14,136 nt of DNA from an uncultured Flavobacteriales bacterium (GTDB lineage: Bacteria > Bacteroidota > Bacteroidia > Flavobacteriales_E > Vicingaceae): the NCBI GenBank assembly GCA_937901255.1, contig CALCHN010000082.1:1-14136 (forward strand), in the 5' to 3' direction. Both the position numbers and the translations under genes were made by a program. Position 1 is the stretch's first letter. Every line of letters begins with the position of its first letter. This document shows positions 1 through 6,756 of the stretch, piece by piece. The notes beneath the pieces were generated by a model. The model searched no databases. It was not told the origin of the DNA and saw nothing but the letters and a program-made list of their open reading frames with translations.

Positions 1-48
1 CTATTTCTTTTTTTATGCAATAAAGTCAACCCAAAATATTAATCGAAC

Positions 49-903
49 TCAGGTTTCTAATAATTTTTTTAATTCATTTACTATTTCATCAATACTCATC
101 AATGATGTGTTAAGCGCTACTTTATCTGCTAGTGTTGGACTGTATGAAATCACATCATCTTTAGAAACTTTATGCCATATTGGTAATATTACTTTTATGC
201 CGTTCATTTCTTTGGTTACTAAACCATCTAATTCATATTGTGTCCAATTTTTAGAAAAGAAAGAATTTGATAAAACAACTATGCCATATTTTGAATTCTT
301 CAAACCATTATCAATCGAACGCCGAAGACTATCCCCTACCTTTAGTTGAAACTCATCATACCAAATATTCATTTCAAGTTCTGTAAGCCTTTCAGCCAAT
401 GGCCTTACAAAACTTTCTTTGTCCTCTGTTGCATGTGAAATGAAAAAGTCGTATTCTTTCTGAATTAGTTTTTTTGGCTCCTTTCCTAATTCGGATGTTC
501 CTTGTTTTTGCCTTTGGAGCTCATTCGTTATTTGTTGTCGATACCTTAATTCTTCTTGCCTTCTTCCTTTCACTATCTGTTCCTGTCGTCTTAGTTCAAT
601 TTTTATTTCTCTGTCAAGTTGTTTCTCGTATCTTCTTCTCTGATCCCTTTTATCAATAATCTTTTTAGATAAACTAGCTTTCTTTTTAAGAATTTTATTA
701 ATCTCATTCTGATATCTAATTATTTGATTTTGTTTGGCTTGCAATTGAGATAAGCTTGTATTCTTGCTGATCGTTTTTTTTATTTGATTAATTTTATTGT
801 AATTGTTGAATTCTTTTTTTGCCTCATCTGCAAGTTGTTTTTCAAATTTGGAAATTTCCTTGTCGGTTTTTGAAATATAGTTGTTTGTTGTTTGAACGCT
901 CAT
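49..903 (-). CDS. Coiled-coil/TIR-domain protein, likely defence effector
   Basis: The 284-residue product has two parts. Residues about 10-135 are very rich in Lys, Glu, Gln and Arg, with no Pro and few aromatic residues, as expected for a long basic coiled coil. Residues 150-284 are a TIR domain: it opens with YDFFISHATED (151-161), has WYDEF at 181-185, and has WTQYELDGL, where Glu224 sits at the position of the catalytic glutamate of NAD-cleaving TIR enzymes. There is no signal peptide or membrane segment, so it is probably cytosolic. Bacterial TIR domains often make signals from NAD or deplete NAD on phage infection; that activity is inferred here. The gene lies 3 nt after a type IIG restriction-modification gene and is probably translated together with it. 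A cell-signalling or host-interaction role is less likely given this context. The domain call is firm; the biological role is moderate. Confidence 0.93.
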   Translation of the reverse strand: MSVQTTNNYISKTDKEISKFEKQLADEAKKEFNNYNKINQIKKTISKNTSLSQLQAKQNQIIRYQNEINKILKKKASLSKKIIDKRDQRRRYEKQLDREIKIELRRQEQIVKGRRQEELRYRQQITNELQRQKQGTSELGKEPKKLIQKEYDFFISHATEDKESFVRPLAERLTELEMNIWYDEFQLKVGDSLRRSIDNGLKNSKYGIVVLSNSFFSKNWTQYELDGLVTKEMNGIKVILPIWHKVSKDDVISYSPTLADKVALNTSLMSIDEIVNELKKLLET

Positions 904-906
904 ATT

Positions 907-3897
907 TTATTCTCCCTCCACTATTTTAATTTCTTCATCCGTTAACCCATAAAGTTCATAAACCATTTTATCAATTTGAGCATCTATCCTATTGATTTCA
1001 GTTTTTAAGGTTTGGGCTCTTTGTTTTTGTTCATTAAAGTATTGCATCCATTCAGCTTCTTCGGATAAACTCAACTGTACTTTGGCTTTTTTCAATTCTT
1101 TTAAAAAGTCTCCAAACTCTAATTCGTGCCAGTTTTGCAACTTGGTTGTTAATTTTTCTATTTCAAACTTAGACTGAAACAACCCTATTAAAGATGATTG
1201 AATCATTTTTAATTGTGAAGTGAAAGAAATAATTTCTTCAACTTTAATAATAAATGGTTTTTGAATTTCCTCTTTTGCAATTTTTATAGGTAATGGGTCA
1301 ATATAAATGATTTTAACCTGTGCAAACACCTTACCTCCCTCATTTATTGAGTTTTCATACAAGAACCTAAAAAGTTTACTATTAAATAGAGCAAGTAAAT
1401 ATTTTGAACTATAATTTTCATCAATTATCAAACCATTATGAACAGTATCCAGAGTATAGTGTCTTTCTAAATCTATTGTGCAGATAGGATACGCACCTGT
1501 TTGTCTTAAAAGAATTTTCTCAGCTACCTCAAAAATTTCTTTCTTTCTTGGTCTATGAAGTTTATCAGTATCATAAATTATATAACTATGAGATTCTGGT
1601 TTTGTGTATCTATTGAAATCACTTCCAGTTATCATTTTCTTTGTTAATGCTCCGACTTCCTGGGTTAAATATTTACTATTACCACCTGTAATAATTCCTT
1701 GATTAAAATTTATTACCTTACTAACAGTTGTACAGTTTTTAGATATCCTAGTGATTAATTTTTCATTTACAGAAATATTAAACGAAAGGTCATCACTTTT
1801 TAAAATATCATCTTGTATTATTTCAGCTGTACTGTAATGTTGTGTTAAAAAGTTCTTGATGTTAAATATTTGCAGAAATTTATTTCCACTAACTTTTTTC
1901 TTTCTTAGAGATAGAATAATTGAGTCAACAGCAGCATCTTCAAAGACTAAATTGCCTTTAAAGTCAATCAGAACATTAATTGAAGTATTTTCTAAAATAA
2001 ATTTTCTAGCTTCTTTATAATATTGGTTTTTTAATATTGTATATGGTGTTATATAAGATAAAACACCATTATCTCTTAATATCAAGATTCCTTTCTCATA
2101 AAAAATGGGATAAAGATTAATTCTTCCAAATGCAGAGTTATATGTTTTCTCTAAAAATACTTTATCGTTTTCTGAAATATATTCAGTCGGAACATATGGT
2201 GGATTTCCAATTACCACATCAAAGCCACCTTTTTCAAAAACATTCGGAAACTCCTTTTGCCACTTAAAAGCCTTCTCCTCTGCCACTTCAGAGTCATTTA
2301 TTAATGAATTACCACATTTAATATTATTGTTTAATGTAGTTAATTTTCTGCCTCTTTGCGCAGTACGCAACCACAACGAAAGTTTTGCTATATCTACACT
2401 CTCTTCGTTGATGTCAACTCCGTAAATATTTTTCTCTAAAATGTGATTGCTTACATCCTGAAACACAATGCTCGCACCAAAAAGCTGTGCTTGTAATTCA
2501 TCAACATAAGCATGTTCTTCCATTAAAAACTCCAATGCCTGGTTTAAGAAAGCTCCAGAACCACAAGCAGGGTCGCAAATTGTAATATTTAATAACCAAT
2601 TTCGGTAAGCTTGCAGATTTTCACCCAGTTTTATAATGATATCTTTTTTTCTGTTTCTTCTCCCCTTTGCGTATTCTTCATCAATAATACCCAGTTCGAT
2701 TTTCTTTTCTTCACAGAGTTTACCAACGGTATTGTCAACTATGTATTTGGTAATGTATTTTGGTGTGTAAAAAACACCGTCTTTTTTTCGTTTACTTTTG
2801 GTTTTATCTACCTCCTGCCCTTCCAATTCGGCAGTAATGTTTTCAATTTCGTTGAGTGAATTTTCAAAAATGTGCCCGAGTATGTTTACATCGACTTCAC
2901 TTTGAAAATCGTAATTTGTTAGCTTCATTACGTTTGGATGCAACATTTCATCATCCAACACAATATTGTCTAACACTTCATCAGGCTGAAATAAACCACC
3001 ATTGTAAGCAAAAATATCATCAACCGATTTCTGTCCTTTTCGTCCGGTATCAATGTACCCAAAATACTGCTTAAAAATGTCGTACAAAGGTTTGTAAGCA
3101 TCTTCTTGTTTTAGTACCTCCCAACGCTTTACAATACGAGAAATAGAGTTTGGAGGCAATAAACCGCTATCTTCGGCAAAAAAGATAAACAAATAACGGT
3201 CGAGCAATTTTTGTGTTTTTTTGAAGAGTAGTAATTTATCTTTTGCATGACTATTCTTTACCATGTTTTGCCACAAATCATTTCTGAAAGCAGCATAATC
3301 TTTATATAATTGTTTGGTGATTCTTTCTTCTACAAGTAAACTTTCTTCTTTTATTTTTAAAGGAACTCCATTCAACAAATTGTCGGCACTTAGACACAAC
3401 CAGAGCAACTGAAATTCAGATTCCGTAAGCGTAAAAAGGTTAAACTCCAAATGCTCTACTGAATGATGAATAAAGAAACGTAGTTTCTCAAAATTGGACG
3501 TGATAACATAAATACAGCCTCTTTGATTGTTCTTGTAATTAAACGCCTGTACATTTATTTTATCTAAATCTTTGGTATCAGTTCCTTTTAGTTCAATAAC
3601 TCCTAAAGCTTTTCCATCTTGCAAAATAGCTCCATCGGCTTTTTTGGCCCCTTTTTCGTTTTTTAGTTCGGTGGTTAAATTATATTCTGCATGAGGATTA
3701 AGTGTGTATCCTAGAATATTTACAAAAAGTTCCCGTAAAAACCTTTCTTGAAATTGTTCTTCTTTAGCATCTCTAATATTTTGTTGGATTACAGGATTAT
3801 GGAAATAAGCAGTAAACTTTTGATAAGCGATTTTAATTGTTTCCGCGTCCTGTCCTTTCAGGTGTTTATTGAGTACCGAATTTTGAAAAAATGCCAT
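907..3897 (-). CDS. Type IIG restriction-modification enzyme (Eco57I-like)
   Basis: A single 996-residue chain carries cutting, methylating and recognition parts. The N-terminal region has a PD-(D/E)XK-type nuclease pattern: KKADGAI (Asp88) followed by GVIELKGTD (Glu102-x-Lys104). The central N6-adenine methyltransferase has motif X (GVFYTPKYI, about 374-382), motif I DPACGSGAF (442-450, SAM binding) and motif IV NPPY (565-568, catalysis). The rest, about 600-996, is the variable target-recognition region, ending in a helical LYGLTDEEI segment typical of TaqI/Eco57I-type C-termini. All expected parts are present and the reading frame is unbroken, so it is probably active. It would methylate one strand of an asymmetric site and cut unmodified DNA nearby. 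The DNA site cannot be read from sequence. A BREX PglX was considered, but the N-terminal nuclease and lack of other BREX genes argue against it. It is the first gene of an operon with the TIR gene. Confidence 0.93.
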   Translation of the reverse strand: MAFFQNSVLNKHLKGQDAETIKIAYQKFTAYFHNPVIQQNIRDAKEEQFQERFLRELFVNILGYTLNPHAEYNLTTELKNEKGAKKADGAILQDGKALGVIELKGTDTKDLDKINVQAFNYKNNQRGCIYVITSNFEKLRFFIHHSVEHLEFNLFTLTESEFQLLWLCLSADNLLNGVPLKIKEESLLVEERITKQLYKDYAAFRNDLWQNMVKNSHAKDKLLLFKKTQKLLDRYLFIFFAEDSGLLPPNSISRIVKRWEVLKQEDAYKPLYDIFKQYFGYIDTGRKGQKSVDDIFAYNGGLFQPDEVLDNIVLDDEMLHPNVMKLTNYDFQSEVDVNILGHIFENSLNEIENITAELEGQEVDKTKSKRKKDGVFYTPKYITKYIVDNTVGKLCEEKKIELGIIDEEYAKGRRNRKKDIIIKLGENLQAYRNWLLNITICDPACGSGAFLNQALEFLMEEHAYVDELQAQLFGASIVFQDVSNHILEKNIYGVDINEESVDIAKLSLWLRTAQRGRKLTTLNNNIKCGNSLINDSEVAEEKAFKWQKEFPNVFEKGGFDVVIGNPPYVPTEYISENDKVFLEKTYNSAFGRINLYPIFYEKGILILRDNGVLSYITPYTILKNQYYKEARKFILENTSINVLIDFKGNLVFEDAAVDSIILSLRKKKVSGNKFLQIFNIKNFLTQHYSTAEIIQDDILKSDDLSFNISVNEKLITRISKNCTTVSKVINFNQGIITGGNSKYLTQEVGALTKKMITGSDFNRYTKPESHSYIIYDTDKLHRPRKKEIFEVAEKILLRQTGAYPICTIDLERHYTLDTVHNGLIIDENYSSKYLLALFNSKLFRFLYENSINEGGKVFAQVKIIYIDPLPIKIAKEEIQKPFIIKVEEIISFTSQLKMIQSSLIGLFQSKFEIEKLTTKLQNWHELEFGDFLKELKKAKVQLSLSEEAEWMQYFNEQKQRAQTLKTEINRIDAQIDKMVYELYGLTDEEIKIVEGE
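912..919 (-). promoter_or_regulatory. Shine-Dalgarno site of the TIR gene, embedded in the upstream gene
   Basis: On the minus strand GGAGGGAG ends 8 nt before the TIR ATG (901-903). It lies inside the last codons (Val-Glu-Gly-Glu-stop) of the restriction-modification gene. The other starts checked here show no comparable purine run, as is usual in Bacteroidetes. Together with the 3-nt intergenic gap it suggests reinitiation or coupling, tying TIR production to translation of the methyltransferase. The purine run may also simply reflect codon choice. Confidence 0.6.
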
Positions 3898-3985
3898 TTA
3901 TATTTTGGTTGTTTTAATAAATATATTGAAAATTTATAGAACCACCTTTTTTAAAAAATTAACAAGAACTTAAATTTGAAATATT

Positions 3986-4018
3986 TACAATCAATATTAT
4001 TGTATAATTGTATATTTG
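3986..4018 (+). promoter_or_regulatory. Candidate promoter/operator of the RadC-like gene
   Basis: The 125-bp divergent gap between the restriction-modification gene and the RadC-like gene holds TATATTTG (4011-4018), an exact match to the Bacteroidetes -7 form TAnnTTTG. It ends only 4 nt before the ATG at 4023, so the transcript would be leaderless or nearly so. It overlaps a perfect tandem repeat, ATTGTATA twice (3999-4014), and an inverted pair TACAAT/ATTGTA (3986-3991 and 3999-4004) that could bind a repressor. No well-spaced -33 TTTG was found, so the promoter call is tentative. No clear promoter for the restriction-modification gene was seen in the same gap. Confidence 0.4.
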
Positions 4019-4022
4019 AAAT

Positions 4023-4643
4023 ATGAATGTTCGTCTTACCCAAGAGCAAAAAATAAGGATTTTAAATTCCGGTGATGTCTATAATGTCATGCAACAGGTT
4101 TTGTTGCGTGAGAATAAGATCAGGCGGAATCAGGAACACTTTTGGGTTGTTGGTTTAAACAACAGAAATAAGATCCTGTTTATTGAACTCATAAGCCTGG
4201 GAGCGGTTAACAGCGTTCAGGTAAATCCACCGGAAGTATTTAGAATGGCTATCTACAAACTAGCTGTAAAAATGATCCTTGTGCATAACCATCCCAGCGG
4301 AGATACTACCCCCTCACCTGCCGACAAGGATTTAACCGACCGGATGATGAAAACAGGTAGTCTCATCAAAATTGATGTCATAGAACACCTTATTATCTCT
4401 GAAACCGATTACCTGAGCTTTGTAGATGCCGGAATCATGGATGAATTGAAAAATACCGGTAAATACGAGCTTCTTGATAGTGAGAAAGTAGCCATGCGTA
4501 AATGGAAAGAAGAACAAGAAAGGGAAAAGGCAATAGAGAAAAACAGTCTTGAAATTGCCAAAAAAATGAAAGATGACGGTGTTGATGTAGATATCATTAA
4601 AAAATACACCGGATTGAGGAAATCGGATATTAACAAATTATAA
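4023..4643 (+). CDS. Short RadC-family (JAB/MPN) protein
   Basis: The 206-residue protein has a full JAMM metal motif of the RadC family: Glu55, then HNHPSGD (88-94) and Ser98-x-x-Asp101 in SPADKD. It lacks the N-terminal helix-hairpin-helix of chromosomal RadC (about 220-230 residues) and starts directly with a short helical segment, as do many RadC copies on Bacteroidetes plasmids and integrative elements. Residues 155-206 form a charged helical tail (KWKEEQEREK, then an EIAKKM...IIKKYTGL stretch) resembling the C-terminal helix of PD-(D/E)XK transposase-like proteins of this phylum; this resemblance is from memory. The metal site suggests a hydrolase, but RadC function is unsettled and the old DNA-repair label is doubtful. 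It is divergent from the restriction-modification operon, a setting common for mobile-element and defence genes. Confidence 0.9.
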   Translation: MNVRLTQEQKIRILNSGDVYNVMQQVLLRENKIRRNQEHFWVVGLNNRNKILFIELISLGAVNSVQVNPPEVFRMAIYKLAVKMILVHNHPSGDTTPSPADKDLTDRMMKTGSLIKIDVIEHLIISETDYLSFVDAGIMDELKNTGKYELLDSEKVAMRKWKEEQEREKAIEKNSLEIAKKMKDDGVDVDIIKKYTGLRKSDINKL

Positions 4644-4775
4644 CAGTTTATTAAGGCAAAGTTAGATTTGTTGTGCGTGCCCCTCCTCTACTTCGCTAAA
4701 GCTTCGTAGTTAGTCGGGTCGGGCTATCCGCACCTTGCTCTAGCATTAATTTTATACGGTGTTAGGTACATTTTT
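4644..4775. other. Convergent intergenic region with att-like core box
   Basis: The RadC-like gene and the gene at 4776-5930 point toward each other across this stretch. It holds GTTAGGT (4761-4767), which fits the integron core form GTTRRRY and lies 8 nt from the stop codon of the minus-strand gene. A second GTTRRRY match, GTTAGAT, is at 4661-4667, exactly 100 bp away. On the minus strand GCAAGGTGCGGAT (4726-4738) closely matches GCGAGGTAGCGGAT on the plus strand at the far end of the cassette-like unit (5977-5990). No clear partner arm was found, so this end is incomplete or diverged. No strong intrinsic terminator is visible. Confidence 0.45.
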
Positions 4776-5930
4776 TTACCAATCCATATTTGCAGCATTG
4801 TCAAAATCCCACATAATTTTTTCAGCAAATTCTTTCATAAACTCCATTGATTCAGAAGCTGCTCCATAAGTGCCGTTTTCGGCGTAAGGCAATATAGTTG
4901 GTAATTCGCATTCTTGAGTGTAATACATTGCTGGTGCTGTGGCTCCTGACCATAAAAACTTAATAAACTCTTCTATTAATTCAATTACAGCTTGTTCTTT
5001 AAAGGTCAGATAACCGTGAAGTGAAAATTTATTTTTTTTCTTTTTATGGTTCATTAGAACAGGAACTGCTCCAGTTTTTGAATGAAAACTAAACGCATTA
5101 CCATCTTTTCCAAATGCACCGTGAGCAACAAAATTTCTCAACTGATTTCGAACAGTTATTAATTCGTTATAAAAATCGGATGCTGTTTTTGATGACTCAA
5201 TAGGAATTGCTGTCTTAAATTTTGTTTTCCATTCAGCACCTATTAATTCTGAAACTTTCTTTCCGTCGCTTAATCCTTGTCCAATAATTGCTAAATGGAT
5301 AAATAAATGTTCTGTCCAACTAAAAAATGCCTCGATACAAGAAATGGCTAGCCAATTAGCACGTTGTTTATATTCAAAATCTAATGATCTGTAACTCGCA
5401 GATGTTCCATTTACTTTCTTTTCCGTTTTACCTTTATTATCTAAAAACTTTTGGTATTCGTCTTTATAGAGTTTGAGTAAGAAATCGAATCTGTTGAGTA
5501 ATTGTCGATTATTATTTTCGACACTAAATTCTGAATTATTTACTGCTTGTTCCGCAATATGGTCATAAAATGGTCTAATACTTTTTACTGCTCCACTTAT
5601 TTTTTTTGAAATTTCTAAAGCATCTTCTTCATCTTCTTCATCTTGAATAAAAATTCCGATACCAAATTTTCTATGCTCAATAAGAAATGCTTTTCCTTTA
5701 TAGTCAATAGGAAATGACCAAGCTATTTTCTCAAATCTACCAAGATTTTTAAAATCTAATAAGTCAGAGAGTAGAAAGAAAATTAAATAATATTCAGGTA
5801 AAAGTCTACTTGCTTTACTTCGTTTTGCGTTAAACAAAAAGTTTTTTTCCGCTTTCGTATCATCATCCGCTGCTTTAATCGGAGACAAAATTTTTAATGC
5901 TTTTTCCTTAAATTTTTCTATTTCAGTCAA
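4776..5930 (-). CDS. Hypothetical protein with HEPN-like motif, in a cassette-like unit
   Basis: The family of this 384-residue protein was not recognised. It is soluble, with no signal peptide or clear membrane segment. Residues 261-271, RNQLRNFVAHG, contain Arg265-x4-His270, the RX4-6H pattern of HEPN nuclease domains, set in a helical region (about 187-325). The N-terminal 120 residues are a separate mixed region with an acidic run at 97-106 coded by a 9-bp tandem repeat. The start is TTG: a stop codon lies two codons upstream in frame and the first internal ATG is Met293. No Shine-Dalgarno is seen. Core boxes of the type GTTRRRY/RYYYAAC lie 8 nt after the stop and 26 nt before the start, leaving little room for its own promoter, so expression may come from outside. 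An RNase or toxin role is possible, but unproven; no antitoxin-like partner gene is beside it. Confidence 0.8.
   Translation of the reverse strand: MTEIEKFKEKALKILSPIKAADDDTKAEKNFLFNAKRSKASRLLPEYYLIFFLLSDLLDFKNLGRFEKIAWSFPIDYKGKAFLIEHRKFGIGIFIQDEEDEEDALEISKKISGAVKSIRPFYDHIAEQAVNNSEFSVENNNRQLLNRFDFLLKLYKDEYQKFLDNKGKTEKKVNGTSASYRSLDFEYKQRANWLAISCIEAFFSWTEHLFIHLAIIGQGLSDGKKVSELIGAEWKTKFKTAIPIESSKTASDFYNELITVRNQLRNFVAHGAFGKDGNAFSFHSKTGAVPVLMNHKKKKNKFSLHGYLTFKEQAVIELIEEFIKFLWSGATAPAMYYTQECELPTILPYAENGTYGAASESMEFMKEFAEKIMWDFDNAANMDW
5621..5644 (-). repeat. In-frame 9-bp tandem repeat coding for acidic residues
   Basis: On the plus strand CATCTTCTT occurs twice in a row (5621-5638), followed by CATCTT. 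On the coding strand it encodes the Asp-Glu-Glu repeat in the acidic run at residues 97-106 of the HEPN-like protein. Because the unit is a multiple of three, gain or loss of copies would change length without breaking the frame. Confidence 0.7.
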
Positions 5931-5956
5931 TGATTACGAATGTTGATTTAAATTGA

Positions 5957-6089
5957 GCCTAACGGGAAACGGCTTTGCGAGGTAGCGGATTTATATTACT
6001 AACTTTGAAACGAAGCCAAAACTTCAAATATAGCACAAAAGTTTCAATCGAAGACTTTCGCCCGCTATCTTGCAAAACCGATGTTACAG
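5957..6089 (+). repeat. attC-like imperfect palindrome
   Basis: The stretch opens with GCCTAAC (5957-5963), fitting the integron core form RYYYAAC, and closes with GTTACAG (6083-6089), a degenerate GTTRRRY. Inside are 19-bp arms, 5970-5988 and 6062-6080, matching at 16 of 19 positions; two of the mismatches are G-T pairs on the plus strand. A shorter inner pair is TTGAAAC (6005-6011) with GTTTCAA (6041-6047). The 133-bp length is within the known range of attC sites (about 57-141 bp). It could also be a non-autonomous palindromic element unrelated to integrons. No integrase gene is in the window. Confidence 0.5.
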
Positions 6090-6170
6090 GCTGGCGTTCT
6101 GTCATTCGTGTTGTCAAGTCGTTTTCTATCGTGAGTTTCGCTGTCAATTCCGTGTCGGTTGTGTGTCTGC

Positions 6171-6215
6171 GGTTTTAAAAAATTTTAGAAGGGAAGGAAT
6201 TTTAAAAAATAATTT
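6171..6215 (+). repeat. Left arm of inverted repeat bracketing the efflux operon
   Basis: Two blocks, GGTTTTAAAAAATTTT (6171-6186) and ATTTTAAAAAATAATTT (6199-6215), are separated by 12 nt. The same two blocks occur in the same order on the opposite strand at 13950-13992, separated by 10 nt. Together the arms enclose the whole seven-gene operon. The blocks are almost pure A and T, so chance similarity in AT-rich DNA must be weighed, but 33 of 33 block positions match. Confidence 0.55.
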
Positions 6216-6226
6216 TCTGTTGGGTA

Positions 6227-6295
6227 AAGCGTAAGTTCTTTTGTAATTTTTGGCCTGTGCGTTTGCTCGTGGGAATTGCAAATGTACTTACGCTT
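6227..6295. repeat. Inverted repeat downstream of the efflux operon
   Basis: Perfect 10-bp arms AAGCGTAAGT (6227-6236) and ACTTACGCTT (6286-6295) flank a 49-bp spacer just after the stop codon of the last operon gene. The long spacer and lack of a directly following T-run make it a poor intrinsic terminator. The 9-mer CTTACGCTT occurs again at 14067-14075, beyond the far side of the operon. Together with the attC-like site and the left repeat arm, this fills the 376-bp gene-free gap 5931-6306. Confidence 0.5.
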
Positions 6296-6306
6296 ATCTT
6301 TAAGGC

Positions 6307-6756
6307 TTACATATATATTACCTTTACCTCAACCGTTTTGTCTGCATTTAATTCAAAACTTGCTTTAGAAAAATTGGGTCTGTTTCTTAATCCTATTGTC
6401 TGATAATTGGAAAATCCAATTCCCTCTTTGGGTAAGAGTAAACCTTTGTCAATCTTACTGTTGTTATTTTCATCGTGTAAAATGTTCACGGCATATTTTC
6501 CTTTGGGCAGGTTTTTAAAAGTGATTTCGGATTTACCGTTTACAATTTTTGCTTTCTCTAATCGGTAATAATTTTTGTAATCTTCATCTGGTATTGAACC
6601 ATCTTTGTTGTAAAGGGCGAATTGTACAGCACCCTTTGAATTTTGTAATTTTTCCACTTTGACGGTTAATAAATAAGTTTTCGACTGACTTTCCGAAAAT
6701 GAACAGAGAAAAAAACTTAACCCGACTGTAAGTAAAATAAAAATTGATGCTTTCAT
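6307..6756 (-). CDS. Secreted DUF2141 protein
   Basis: The 149-residue protein begins with a Sec-type signal peptide (hydrophobic core about 4-18, likely cut near Ser25), so it is expected in the periplasm or outside. There is a Cys18, but the residues before it do not make a good lipobox. The body matches DUF2141 as I know it: a beta-rich domain with LPKGKYAVNILHDENNNSKID (split here as LPKGKYAV at 83-90 and HDENNNSKID at 94-103), a loop resembling an acidic metal-binding turn, and LPKEGIGFSN at 108-117. It is the last gene of the efflux operon; its ATG directly follows the TAA of the pump gene with no gap, implying coupled translation. The function of DUF2141 is unknown; a role linked to the pump or envelope is inference from position. 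Confidence 0.88.
   Translation of the reverse strand: MKASIFILLTVGLSFFLCSFSESQSKTYLLTVKVEKLQNSKGAVQFALYNKDGSIPDEDYKNYYRLEKAKIVNGKSEITFKNLPKGKYAVNILHDENNNSKIDKGLLLPKEGIGFSNYQTIGLRNRPNFSKASFELNADKTVEVKVIYM

Noticed and set aside
1..48. Possible further gene after the TIR gene
   Set aside because: Only 48 bp are visible; no start codon or domain can be supported.
49..903. Thoeris ThsB
   Set aside because: No ThsA-like partner is in the window, and the long coiled coil before the TIR domain is not expected of ThsB.
2611..3074. Plus-strand reading frames inside the restriction-modification gene
   Set aside because: They are antisense to a gene with clear methyltransferase motifs and have no family features.
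907..3897. Reading as a BREX PglX methyltransferase
   Set aside because: The protein has an N-terminal PD-(D/E)XK nuclease and no BREX genes are near; a type IIG enzyme fits better.
5959..6178. Short overlapping reading frames on both strands between the cassette gene and the DUF2141 gene
   Set aside because: They lie over the palindromic attC-like site; the symmetry itself creates open frames on both strands and the peptides show no recognisable domain.
6227..6295. Intrinsic terminator of the efflux operon
   Set aside because: The 49-nt spacer is far longer than a terminator loop and no T-run follows directly on the minus strand.
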